NCBI GenBank assembly: GCA_963810195.1
Contig: CAWEMO010000001.1
Span: forward strand, 806,001 to 870,000
DNA length: 64,000 nucleotides
Direction of reading: 5' to 3'
Origin: Chersky-840 sp963810195
Lineage (GTDB): Bacteria; Actinomycetota; Acidimicrobiia; Acidimicrobiales; UBA8190
Part shown: piece by piece, positions 15,784-23,688 of the stretch
How positions within the stretch are numbered: position 1 is the first letter of the stretch
Layout: every line of letters begins with the position of its first letter
The notes under the pieces: model-generated
What the model was told of the DNA's origin: nothing
Database searches by the model: none
What the model saw: the letters and a program-made list of their open reading frames with translations, nothing else
Program-made: the position numbers and the translations under genes

Positions 15784-16416
15784 TCAGGCGGTCGCGTCGT
15801 CGACGAGCCCGTGACGGCGGAGATCGGCCGCCAGGTCCTGCGACGACAGGAAGCGGTGTGTGACGAAGCCCCGATCGGCGGCCGCCTGCAGGTTGGCGAG
15901 ATTGTCCTCGATGTAGAGCGTCTCGGGGGGATGCAGGCCGAAGGTCTCCACGAGCAGTTCGAAGAAGGCGGGATCGGGCTTGGCCAGGCCCACCTCGCCC
16001 GACACGAGGGCGCCGTCGAACCATTCGAGGAACGGGTAGCGGGCCTTGGCCTGTCTCCAGCTCTCGGCGCCCCAGTTCGTGGAGGCGAAGAGCGGCACGC
16101 GCCTGCGTCGGAGATCCGCCAGGAGCGCCACCGTTGCATCGAAGGCCCCGCCGTACATCTCGACGAAACGCTCGTCCCATGCCCGCACCTCGTCCGCCCA
16201 CTGGGGGTGGGCTGCGACGAGTGGCGGGATCGTGTCCTCGTACGAGGCCCCGAGATCGTGCTGGGCGTGCCACTCCGGGGTGCACACCTCGGCCAGGAAA
16301 CGCTCCATGACCTCTTCGTCAGGGATGATGGTGCGATAGAGATAGCGCGGGTCCCAGTCGACGAGGACGCCCCCGACGTCGAAGACCACGGTCCGGATCG
16401 GCGGGGTGCCCGTCAC
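15784..16416 (-). CDS. HAD-superfamily hydrolase (YihX/haloacid-dehalogenase-like)
   Basis: A 210-residue HAD phosphatase. Motif I is VVFDVGGVLVDWDP (nucleophile Asp), motif II is LFASTNWG, motif III the lysine in GEVGLAKPDPAFF, and motif IV LYIEDNLANL. The DVGGVL form of motif I and the alpha-helical cap resemble the YihX group (alpha-glucose-1-phosphate phosphatase) and 2-haloacid dehalogenases. The substrate is not readable. A GTG start at 16416 has a TACGCT box seven bases upstream and no ribosome binding site, suggesting leaderless mRNA. It converges with the acyltransferase gene, 20 bp away. Confidence 0.88.
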   Translation of the reverse strand: MTGTPPIRTVVFDVGGVLVDWDPRYLYRTIIPDEEVMERFLAEVCTPEWHAQHDLGASYEDTIPPLVAAHPQWADEVRAWDERFVEMYGGAFDATVALLADLRRRRVPLFASTNWGAESWRQAKARYPFLEWFDGALVSGEVGLAKPDPAFFELLVETFGLHPPETLYIEDNLANLQAAADRGFVTHRFLSSQDLAADLRRHGLVDDATA

Positions 16417-16589
16417 CGCCTTCAGCGTAGGAGTGCGCTCGGGCCGACCAGAACGGGCCTGGTCGAGGTGGCCTCACGGCCGTTCGAAAGGAATCTCCAA
16501 GCTGCCCTACAGGTTCGTATCCCAAGATCGTGGGCATCGACATCTGGTGTCGATGGAAACCGGTCGGTCCCTTCGGAGACAGGAGCACC
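16417..16589. other. Divergent promoter region between HAD and htrA genes
   Basis: About 170 bases holding the HAD -10 box. Apart from the AGGAG before htrA, I see no further recognisable element. Confidence 0.4.
16424..16429 (-). promoter_or_regulatory. Leaderless -10 box (TACGCT) of the HAD gene
   Basis: TACGCT on the minus strand, seven bases before the GTG at 16416. Confidence 0.4.
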
Positions 16590-18158
16590 GTGAGCAGCGA
16601 CTTTGGAAACAACGTGCAGCCGGGCGGGTCCGGGGACCGGGCACCGTCGGCGCACGAGCCCCCCGCCCCCGCCCTTGACCAGCCCACCGGTGAATTCCCG
16701 GTCATGGGGGGGACGACGGCCGAGATCCCCGTGACGCCTCCTCCCCCTCTGACAGGGGGAGCCGTGCCCCCGGTGACGCCCCCTCCCCCGCCCCCCTGGG
16801 CGCCGGGCCCCGTCGGGTCCCACCCGGGCGGCTACTGGGGGCCAGGCACCACGCCCCCCGGTGCCGCCCCGCAGTACCCCTACGGCGGCTACTACTCGCA
16901 TGGCGCCGTCCCTCCCTATTACGCCCCCACGCCGCGACGCAAAGCCCTGGGCGGTTGGGGGATCGCCTCCATTGCCGCGGTCGTCCTCATCGCGGTGTCG
17001 GGAGTGGTCGGCGCGGCGGTGGAGCACGCCGTGGACCACAGCGCGGCCGGCGGATCGCCGTCGGCAGGGACGATCCCGTTCCCGGGCTCGACAGGATCGA
17101 CCGGCTCGGGATCCGGCTCTGGCTCGGGATCCGGCTCTGGCTCGGGATCCGGCTCTGGCTCGGGATCGTCGGGCGCGAGCGGCTCGCCCGCCGGCGTCAA
17201 CACCCAGGCCATCGCGGCCGAGGTGGATCCCGCCCTGGTCGACATCGACACCACCCTGGCCCAGACGGGCGCGGCGGCGGGGACGGGAATGGTCCTCACC
17301 TCCTCGGGCCTCGTGCTCACGAACAACCACGTGATCGAGAACGCCACGACGATCAACGTCCAGATCGTGGGGACCGGCCAGACCTACACGGCGCACGTCG
17401 TGGGGTACTCCGTCACCGACGACGTGGCGTTGCTCCAGCTGCAGAACGCCTCGGGCCTCAAGACGATCAACGTCGGCAACTCCTCGAACGTGAGCGTCGG
17501 ACAGCCGGTCGTGGCCATCGGCAACGCGGGCGGCACGGGCGGCACCCCCACGGCCGTGGCAGGAACGATCACCGCCCTCGATCAGACCATCACGGCCGGA
17601 GACTCCGGGACGCTGTCGGAGACACTGAACGGCCTCCTCGAGACGAATGCGGACATCCAGCCCGGTGACTCGGGAGGTGCACTCGTCGACACGTCGGGCA
17701 AGGTCGTCGGCATGAACACGGCGGCGGCCGAGGACGACGGCACCACGAACCAGGGGTACGCCATCGGCATCAACCAGGCGATCTCGATCATCGACCAGAT
17801 CAAGAAGGGCCAATCCAGCTCCACCATCCAGATCGGCCCACGAGCACTGCTCGGCGTCGAGGTGAGCGACGGGTCGTCGTCAGGCGGTGGGATCTTCGGT
17901 GGATCGGGGAGCAGCGGCTCGGGAGTAGCTGGTGCCTACGTGCAGGAGGTGCAGCCCGGGAGTGCCGCCGACGGCGCCGGGATCACGGCGGGCGACACGA
18001 TCGTGTCGATCGACAACGCGACCATCTCGACGGCTCAAGACCTGTCCAACGCTCTGCTCAAGGACAAGCCGGGCGACACCGTCACGGTCGGGTGGGTCGA
18101 CGCCCAGGGCGCCAGCCACTCGGCGTCGGTCCAACTCACCACCGGTCCCCCGGCCTGA
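16590..18158 (+). CDS. HtrA/DegP-like membrane-anchored serine protease with PDZ domain
   Basis: A 522-residue envelope quality-control protease. A Pro-rich cytoplasmic N-terminus (about 1-125) precedes one membrane helix (GIASIAAVVLIAVSGVVGAAV, about 130-152), a Gly-Ser linker, a trypsin-like domain and a C-terminal PDZ domain (about 410-515). The triad is His in TNNHVIEN, Asp in VTDDVALLQL and Ser in PGDSGGALVD. The PDZ part has GAYVQEVQPGSAADGAGI. The GTG at 16590 is chosen because AGGAG stands four bases upstream; an ATG at 16530 has none. The linker is coded by three identical 18-bp units (17109-17162), which can change in number. A hairpin follows the stop. Confidence 0.95.
   Translation: MSSDFGNNVQPGGSGDRAPSAHEPPAPALDQPTGEFPVMGGTTAEIPVTPPPPLTGGAVPPVTPPPPPPWAPGPVGSHPGGYWGPGTTPPGAAPQYPYGGYYSHGAVPPYYAPTPRRKALGGWGIASIAAVVLIAVSGVVGAAVEHAVDHSAAGGSPSAGTIPFPGSTGSTGSGSGSGSGSGSGSGSGSGSGSSGASGSPAGVNTQAIAAEVDPALVDIDTTLAQTGAAAGTGMVLTSSGLVLTNNHVIENATTINVQIVGTGQTYTAHVVGYSVTDDVALLQLQNASGLKTINVGNSSNVSVGQPVVAIGNAGGTGGTPTAVAGTITALDQTITAGDSGTLSETLNGLLETNADIQPGDSGGALVDTSGKVVGMNTAAAEDDGTTNQGYAIGINQAISIIDQIKKGQSSSTIQIGPRALLGVEVSDGSSSGGGIFGGSGSSGSGVAGAYVQEVQPGSAADGAGITAGDTIVSIDNATISTAQDLSNALLKDKPGDTVTVGWVDAQGASHSASVQLTTGPPA
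17109..17162 (+). repeat. Three 18-bp units coding the Gly-Ser linker
   Basis: The unit starts with GGATCC and encodes GSGSGS in frame. Three exact copies lie inside the HtrA-like gene between its membrane helix and protease domain. Confidence 0.9.
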
Positions 18159-18188
18159 CCCGGCCCGGCGCGATTTGTCGAGGAGCAC

Positions 18189-18221
18189 GCCGCTTCAGGA
18201 CCCGGTGGGGCCTGAAGCGGC
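18189..18221. terminator. Hairpin between convergent htrA and yfhO-like genes
   Basis: Perfect 11-base arms (18189-18199 and 18211-18221) around an 11-base loop that can itself pair three bases. It covers the last codons of the minus-strand gene and lies 30 bp after the htrA stop. It has no T-tract, so termination is an inference from position. Confidence 0.5.
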
Positions 18222-20591
18222 GGTCGCGATCGACGTGGGAGGCCGCCTCCGGCCTCTGCGCCCGACGAACAGCGCGACCGCGAGCCCGGCGGCACTGCAG
18301 GCGGCCAGGACGATGCCGGTTGTGAAGGTCCTCGGCCAGTAGGTGAGCACGATCGTGTGTCGTCCTGCCGGTATGCGTGCCTGGAGCATGACCCCGGAGA
18401 ACCGGCGCAGGTCGAGTGGGCGCTTGTCGATGCTGGCGTGCCAGCCCGGCAGGTCGGTGAGCCGGAGCCTCAGGACCCCGGGCGTCGCCGACGACGTCAC
18501 CATCTTCCACGAGGCGGGGTCGCGATGGGTGACCGGTACCGGCCGGCCCGGCGCGTCGTCGCCGGGGAACCGGTCCGTCGACGACAGAGGGCTCAGCGTC
18601 GCGACCGCGGCCCCGGGAACGCGGTAGAGGTCTTCGTCGCCCACCCGCGTGTCGAACACCGCCCCTTGGGGGCCCGGAGCGCCGTGTGGCTCGAGGACGT
18701 AGGCGACGCCGAAGCGGCGTGCCGCGCTGGACGTGGTCACGCTGGGGCAGAAGACCGACGAATGGTCGAGGGGGGTCTTCGGCTGCTGGCCGGTGAGCCC
18801 CTCCCAGGACGAGAAGTACCTCTGGGGGATCACCGGGTCGTACACCGGCAGCTCCTGGATCCCGAAAGCGACGTTGACGTCGTAGTAGACCCCGAGATCC
18901 GGGCTGCAGGGACCGAAACCCACGACGGACGAGCCCACGGCGCGTTGCAGGGCCAGCGTCGCCGGCGTCGGCGTCAGGAAGGTGGGGCTCGAGGAGAACA
19001 GCGGCGCGCCCGCGGCCACGAGGAAGACGGTCTCACAGGCGAGCAGCGCGCCGCCCGCCCAGCGTCCGACCCCCGGCCTCGAGCGACGCTCCGAGCCACG
19101 TGGCAGTCGTGTGCGCCGGTGCAACAAGGCCAGTGTGCCCACCACCGCCAGCCCCACCACCGTGTCGACGACGGGCCAGATGAAGCTCTGGGCCCGGACG
19201 GTCTCGTCGTTCGCCGGGAGCTGGCCACGGCCCGTGGCCCACAGTGTCGCCAGTGCCAGACCGGCCACGGCGAAGCCGACTCCGGTCCCGATGCGGACGG
19301 ACCGTTTCCCGTACGTGCGGACGAGGGCATCCATCCCCATGCCCGCCAGGACGGCCAACGCCAGGGTCATCGGGCCCAACGACTCGTACCATCGCACGCG
19401 GCCCGCGCTCGGCAGGCGGCCGATGACCGATACCAGGGGGGGGACGAACACGAGCACCGCGGTCACGACGGCGACGGCGCCGAATGCGAGTGCTTCGTGG
19501 CGTCGTCGGCGGACCACCACGCCCGCGACGGCGAGGACGAGGGTGATGACGCCGACGTAGGCGGCGCTCTCCATGTAGTTCGTGAAGATGGGCCCGAAGT
19601 ACGTGCTCCCCTGCCACGGGAGGCCGTCGAAGCCCGGCAGGATGAGATGCAGGACGTCGTGGGCGATGAGTGTCTGGCCGCCCACTCCGGTGACGGGGAG
19701 CGTGGCGTTGCGAACCGACTGGGACGCGATCTGCAGGCCGGGGAGTGCGAGCGGCATGGCGAGGGCAAGTCCGGCCACGGTCGCGATCACGAGGTCGCCG
19801 ACAGGGCGCAGGACGGGTCCCGATCCCCCCAACCGAGGTGCCCGCAAGGCTAGGAACACGACGAGGAACACCAGAAGTGCAAGCTCGAGGATGATCACGG
19901 CCTCGGGATACCCGGCATACACGGCGAAGGCCAGGACGACGGCGAAGAGTACGACGTCGCGGGAGCGACGCCGGCCCCGCACGACGAGGATGGCGGCCGC
20001 GAACAACCATCCGGCCCACGACATCACCGACGAGAGGGGCCAACCCAGGTTGGCCATGAACTGCCCGCTCAACTCGAACACGGTGCCGGCCAGGGCCGAA
20101 CCGAGCACGCCGAGGCGCAGCACGCGGGCGAGCACGTACACCCCGGTGCCGGCGACGACCAGGGTGACCAGGACCCCGACCGTGTACGCGTAGCGGAGCG
20201 GAACCAGGTAGCCGAGCAGGGCGGGAAGGCTGAAAGGCGCGGACTCCCAGTTGAACGCGAGGGGCATGCCCAGGGCGCTGTAGGGATCCCACAACGGAAG
20301 CTGACCGTGGTGCACCTGGGTCCACGCCAGAGCCGACCACGGGATGAACAGACGGATGAGGTCCCCCGTCTGTTGGTTGTGGACCACCACCCCGGACTGC
20401 TTCGTCAAGCCGACCTGGGTCAGCAGATCGAAGGGGCCGAGCGAGGACCCGTGGGCCAGGGCCGGGGCCATGACGGCGCCGGCGGCGGCCAGCACCCATA
20501 GCACCCCGAGCAGGTCCGCCATCCAAGGACGCGCGCGCGTGCGTCGAGCGGAGGGACGGAGTCGTGCCGACGCCGTGGTCCCAGTCGTCAC
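18195..20591 (-). CDS. YfhO-like GT-C family membrane protein
   Basis: A 798-residue protein with about twelve membrane helices in the first 520 residues, then a large extracytoplasmic part and a final helix. Conserved elements are the first loop GDLIRLFIPWSALAWTQVHHGQLPLWDPYSALGMP, the LPGFDGLPWQGSTYFGP loop and the RVRWYESLGPMTLALAVLAGMG segment, all typical of the YfhO family, which in Firmicutes helps glycosylate lipoteichoic acid. Similar proteins in actinobacteria have no proven substrate; transfer of a lipid-linked sugar to an envelope polymer is the likely role. The GTG at 20591 is used. A second family member sits at 39.8 kb in this window. Confidence 0.88.
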   Translation of the reverse strand: MTTGTTASARLRPSARRTRARPWMADLLGVLWVLAAAGAVMAPALAHGSSLGPFDLLTQVGLTKQSGVVVHNQQTGDLIRLFIPWSALAWTQVHHGQLPLWDPYSALGMPLAFNWESAPFSLPALLGYLVPLRYAYTVGVLVTLVVAGTGVYVLARVLRLGVLGSALAGTVFELSGQFMANLGWPLSSVMSWAGWLFAAAILVVRGRRRSRDVVLFAVVLAFAVYAGYPEAVIILELALLVFLVVFLALRAPRLGGSGPVLRPVGDLVIATVAGLALAMPLALPGLQIASQSVRNATLPVTGVGGQTLIAHDVLHLILPGFDGLPWQGSTYFGPIFTNYMESAAYVGVITLVLAVAGVVVRRRRHEALAFGAVAVVTAVLVFVPPLVSVIGRLPSAGRVRWYESLGPMTLALAVLAGMGMDALVRTYGKRSVRIGTGVGFAVAGLALATLWATGRGQLPANDETVRAQSFIWPVVDTVVGLAVVGTLALLHRRTRLPRGSERRSRPGVGRWAGGALLACETVFLVAAGAPLFSSSPTFLTPTPATLALQRAVGSSVVGFGPCSPDLGVYYDVNVAFGIQELPVYDPVIPQRYFSSWEGLTGQQPKTPLDHSSVFCPSVTTSSAARRFGVAYVLEPHGAPGPQGAVFDTRVGDEDLYRVPGAAVATLSPLSSTDRFPGDDAPGRPVPVTHRDPASWKMVTSSATPGVLRLRLTDLPGWHASIDKRPLDLRRFSGVMLQARIPAGRHTIVLTYWPRTFTTGIVLAACSAAGLAVALFVGRRGRRRPPTSIATAASGPTGS

Positions 20592-20650
20592 CGCCCGTCA
20601 CCCCCCGACCCTACCCGCGCGGTCCGATCCGCCCGCTTCAGGTGCGCGGA

Positions 20651-20714
20651 TATGCCCTCCGGGTAGGGGCACCCGTGTTGCCAGGGCAACAGGACTCCGG
20701 ACCAGGAGGGCATA
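20651..20714. promoter_or_regulatory. Nested palindromes upstream of the FAD oxidoreductase
   Basis: An outer perfect 10-base inverted repeat (TATGCCCTCC at 20651-20660, its complement at 20705-20714) encloses a near-perfect operator-like dyad, TGTTGCC-AG-GGCAACA, at 20676-20691. The region separates the divergent YfhO-like and oxidoreductase genes. It looks like a regulator-binding site or an extrudable cruciform; the binding protein is unknown. Confidence 0.5.
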
Positions 20715-20821
20715 CTTCCGCGTGCACGCTACCAGCGCGTCACGCGTCGGAGAGGAAATCGTCGCCCTGTGCGGGCCGACAAGTTCCCCGGTACCCCCTG
20801 CGTCGAGAGCCGGAAATCACG

Positions 20822-20827
20822 TAATGT
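20822..20827 (+). promoter_or_regulatory. Leaderless -10 box (TAATGT) of the FAD oxidoreductase
   Basis: TAATGT eight bases before the ATG at 20836. The alternative ATG at 20824 lies inside this box. Confidence 0.5.
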
Positions 20828-20835
20828 CGCCTCCC

Positions 20836-21972
20836 ATGCGGATCCTGGTCCTGGGTGCCGGCTTCGGCGGCCTGGAGCTGTCGACCACGCTTTCCGAGGA
20901 GTTCGGCGACGAGCTCGATCTGACGCTGATCGACCGGGGGGACGGGTTCGTGTTCGGGTTCTCCAAGCTCGACGTCATGTTCGGGCACTCGCCGGCTTCG
21001 GCGGTGGTCCACCCCTATAGCGATCTGGTCAAGTCCGGGGTGCGGTTCGTGCAGGGCACGATCCTCTCGATCGACCCCGTGGTCAAGCGCGTCGAGACCG
21101 ACGCGGGGGTCTTCGAGGGAGACGTCATGGTGGTGGCGCTGGGGGCGGATCTCGACCCTTCGGCCACTCCCGGACTGGTCGAAGGCGGGCACGAGTTCTA
21201 CACAGTGGCCGCAGCGTTCGCCCTCCGAGACGTGTTGGCGAGCTTCGACGGCGGGCGCGTGGTCGTCGGAGTGACCTCGACGCCGTTCAAGTGTCCACCG
21301 GCGCCGAGCGAGACAGCCCTGTTGATGCACGAATACCTCAGCGAGCGGGGACTGCGGGACACCTCCGAGATCTCACTCGTGATGCCGTTCGGGGTTCCCA
21401 TCCCTCCCTCGCCCGCCGCGTCGGAGGCGCTGTTGGCCGCCTTCGCCGAGCGCGGGATCCGCTGGCATCCCGAGCGATTGGTGCGTGCGCTCGACGCGGA
21501 CCGCAGGGTCGCCATGCTCAGCGACGGGACCGAGATGCCCTATGACCTGTTCTTGGGCGTCCCGGTGCACCGGGTGCCCGCCGTGGTGGCGGAATCGGGG
21601 TTGGCGGTCGACGGCTGGGTCCCGGTGAACCCGCTCACCCTCGAGACGGCGTTCCCGGGTGTCTACGCGGTGGGCGACGTGGCGAGCGTCGGGACGCCCA
21701 AGGCCGGGGTCTTCGCCGAGGGACAGGCCTCCGTCGTCGCCGAGCAGATCGCGGCTCTCCTGCGAGGCAGCACGATCCCCGTCGGTTACGACGGGACAGG
21801 CGTGTGCTACCTGGCGTTCGGCTCGGAGCTCGTGGCCCGCGTCGAGGTCACCTTCCTGAGTGGGCAGGCGCCCGCCGGGCTCCTCGAGGGCCCGTCACGC
21901 GCCCTCGCGGCGGAGAAGGGCGAGTTCGGCTCCAGCCGCATCCGGCGCTGGTTCGACCGCGCCTGGACCTGA
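20836..21972 (+). CDS. Sulfide:quinone oxidoreductase-like FAD/NAD(P)-binding protein
   Basis: A 378-residue flavoprotein of the two-Rossmann-domain disulfide-reductase type. The FAD motif is at the very start (MRILVLGAGFGGLELS), a second dinucleotide region includes VAAAFALRDVLASFDGGRVVVGV, and the FAD-closing motif is GVYAVGDVASVGTPKAGVFAEGQA. A cysteine in TPFKCPPAPSETA recalls the active-site region of sulfide:quinone reductases and flavocytochrome c sulfide dehydrogenases, but the other redox cysteines of true SQR are not obvious, so a sulfide role is only possible; a type II NADH dehydrogenase relative is the alternative. I choose the ATG at 20836, since it gives the canonical start and fits a leaderless promoter. 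Much longer in-frame starts upstream are rejected. Confidence 0.85.
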   Translation: MRILVLGAGFGGLELSTTLSEEFGDELDLTLIDRGDGFVFGFSKLDVMFGHSPASAVVHPYSDLVKSGVRFVQGTILSIDPVVKRVETDAGVFEGDVMVVALGADLDPSATPGLVEGGHEFYTVAAAFALRDVLASFDGGRVVVGVTSTPFKCPPAPSETALLMHEYLSERGLRDTSEISLVMPFGVPIPPSPAASEALLAAFAERGIRWHPERLVRALDADRRVAMLSDGTEMPYDLFLGVPVHRVPAVVAESGLAVDGWVPVNPLTLETAFPGVYAVGDVASVGTPKAGVFAEGQASVVAEQIAALLRGSTIPVGYDGTGVCYLAFGSELVARVEVTFLSGQAPAGLLEGPSRALAAEKGEFGSSRIRRWFDRAWT

Positions 21973-21976
21973 GCCA

Positions 21977-22007
21977 GGCCGTCTGGCGCGTGCCGGCCAC
22001 GACGGCC
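21977..22007. terminator. Hairpin between FAD oxidoreductase and iolB
   Basis: Seven-base arms (GGCCGTC at 21977-21983, GACGGCC at 22001-22007) in the short gap between two convergent genes. There is no T-tract. Confidence 0.35.
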
Positions 22008-22016
22008 GCGAATGCG

Positions 22017-22910
22017 TCAGGCGGGTCCCGACGCCGTCGCCAGCGGAAGGCGGGGATCGGGGACCTGGTCCTTCCATGACTCGCGCACCCAGCTGTGGGC
22101 GGGATCGTCGCAGAATGCCATCGTCCGGCCCTCCCCCGGACCCGCCAGGACGTTCAGGTAGTAGAGGTCGTAGCCCGGCGCGGTCGTCGACGGGCCGTGA
22201 TAGCCGCGAGGAATGAGGATCACGTCACCCTGATGGACCTCCTCGCACAGGTCGATCTCTCCGTCGGGGGTGTAGAGGCGGTGCATGGCGAATCCCTGCC
22301 CCATCTGCCGGCGCCCAACGAAGGGAGTCCGGGCCATCTCGAAGTAGTAGATCTCCTCGAGCACGGCCTCGCCCGGTCGGAGCTCGTCGTGCTTGTGCGG
22401 GGGATAGCTCGACCAGTTCCCCGCCGGCGTGATGCATTCGACGGCCACGAGCTTGTCGGCGGGGAAGGATCGCGGGTCACAGAAGTTGTTGAGCTGGCGC
22501 GTGGCGTGTCCTGAGCCTCGCACCTCGACCGGAACCGCACCGGCGGGTCCGTAGGCCGGGTCGAGGCGGTGCGCGGCCTCGGCGCTCGGGAGTGCGAAAC
22601 GTCCCCCGCCGGCGCTGGTGAGGCGGACTTCGGTGTCGATCGGGACATACGCGAAGTCGGTGACACGGCTGAAGACGTCTTCGCGCCCCGTCAATGCGAA
22701 TCGGCGTCCTTCACACTCCACGACGCACGAGCCAGCGAGCGGCAGGACCACGAGCTCTTCGGAGCCCGTCGTCAAGGTCCGGGACGCGTCCGGAGCAAGC
22801 TCCACGATCCTGAGCCCCGCGTAGCTCCACCCCGCCGATCGAGGCGTGACGACGACCTTGTCGAGCCCGTCTGTTGCTGTCCCGTGCGGAAGATGCAGGG
22901 GATGGCCCAC
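22017..22910 (-). CDS. iolB: 5-deoxy-glucuronate isomerase
   Basis: Enzyme of myo-inositol catabolism that converts 5-deoxy-glucuronate to 5-dehydro-2-deoxy-gluconate. The bicupin protein of about 297 residues shows the family start GHPLHLPHGTATDG, then TPRSAGWSYAGLRIVEL; the C-terminal metal site is PPHKHDE followed by EEIYYFE and, later, QGDVILIPRGYHGPS. The GTG at 22910 gives the canonical start and has TACACT six bases upstream, so leaderless; longer starts (22970, 23060) add unrelated residues. No other iol genes are in the window, which makes this an orphan; it may work with a distant iol cluster. Confidence 0.93.
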   Translation of the reverse strand: MGHPLHLPHGTATDGLDKVVVTPRSAGWSYAGLRIVELAPDASRTLTTGSEELVVLPLAGSCVVECEGRRFALTGREDVFSRVTDFAYVPIDTEVRLTSAGGGRFALPSAEAAHRLDPAYGPAGAVPVEVRGSGHATRQLNNFCDPRSFPADKLVAVECITPAGNWSSYPPHKHDELRPGEAVLEEIYYFEMARTPFVGRRQMGQGFAMHRLYTPDGEIDLCEEVHQGDVILIPRGYHGPSTTAPGYDLYYLNVLAGPGEGRTMAFCDDPAHSWVRESWKDQVPDPRLPLATASGPA

Positions 22911-22916
22911 GCTGGG

Positions 22917-22922
22917 AGTGTA
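22917..22922 (-). promoter_or_regulatory. Leaderless -10 box (TACACT) of iolB
   Basis: TACACT on the minus strand, six bases before the GTG at 22910. Confidence 0.45.
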
Positions 22923-23166
22923 CGCGTGGTCGAGCGCGCCCTGGCCGACCAGATATCCGTCCGGCGGCACTTCGGGAGCCGACCCTGCCCGATGACCGTG
23001 GGCGGCCAGGTGGGGACGGTGGGCACTGGCCGTGGGCACCGAGCCCTGGGCCCTGGGCACAGACGCCCGGCTCCGCCTATCCTACGGATGTCGGGGTGTG
23101 CGGGGTCGTGGTCGACGGGGGCTGAAGGCGTCGATCGCCGGCCTGAGGAGCAGGGGGCTAGGGCCG

Positions 23167-23664
23167 ATGCGGGGTGGGATCGGGGTTCGTCGTCTTCGTT
23201 CTGTCGCTCTGACCGTGATCGGCGTCGTGTCGCTGTCCATGGTGGGGACCACTGTCGTGGCCGGGCCGGCCTGGGCCCGGAACAAGGGCTCGTTCACGTG
23301 CACGGGGTTCAGCGGAACCCTCGTGCTCGCCGGCCAGACCGTCGGCACTCTGTCGGGCTGCTCGGGTGGTACCGGCTCGGGCGTCTACAGCTCAGGCCCG
23401 AATTTCAGCCTCTCCGCCACACGGATGGCCATCAGGTGGGCGAACGCGACCGCGACGACCGTGACCATCACCGCGCATGCCACCGCCGGCGACAAGGGCT
23501 GTGCCAACGGATTCAGGTTCAAGGCCAAAGGACACGTCACCGCCGACACCAACCGATCGACGTCGGTCGGCGCCAAGGTGGTCATGGTGTTCTGTGAGGC
23601 CCCCACCGCCACCGGTGGGGTCTACACCATGTGGATGCCGACCGGAGGCAAAGACAAGCTGTAG
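23167..23664 (+). CDS. Small secreted protein of unknown function
   Basis: A 165-residue protein I do not recognise. It has a clear Sec signal peptide: basic RRLRS, then a hydrophobic VALTVIGVVSLSMVGTTVVA core and an AWA cleavage site near residue 37. The mature part is about 128 residues, Gly/Thr/Ser-rich, mostly beta by appearance, with four cysteines (FTCTGF, SGCSGG, KGCANG, VFCEAP) that could form two disulfides. The ATG at 23167 is preceded by GAGGAGCAGGGGG. A TATCCT box at about 23077 could be its promoter, giving an 80-base leader. It converges with the LCP gene, 24 bp away. Confidence 0.7.
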   Translation: MRGGIGVRRLRSVALTVIGVVSLSMVGTTVVAGPAWARNKGSFTCTGFSGTLVLAGQTVGTLSGCSGGTGSGVYSSGPNFSLSATRMAIRWANATATTVTITAHATAGDKGCANGFRFKAKGHVTADTNRSTSVGAKVVMVFCEAPTATGGVYTMWMPTGGKDKL

Positions 23665-23688
23665 TGGTCGGTGCGGGACCGGGTCGGC

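Noticed and set aside
17109..17162. Repeats in htrA as a mobile or regulatory element
   Set aside because: They encode an in-frame Gly-Ser linker of the protease.
20344..20835. N-terminal extension of the FAD oxidoreductase
   Set aside because: Overlaps the divergent YfhO-like gene and the palindromes; the Rossmann motif begins right at the ATG 20836.
23078..23166. Riboswitch in the leader of the small secreted protein
   Set aside because: GC-rich and able to fold, but I could match no known riboswitch core.
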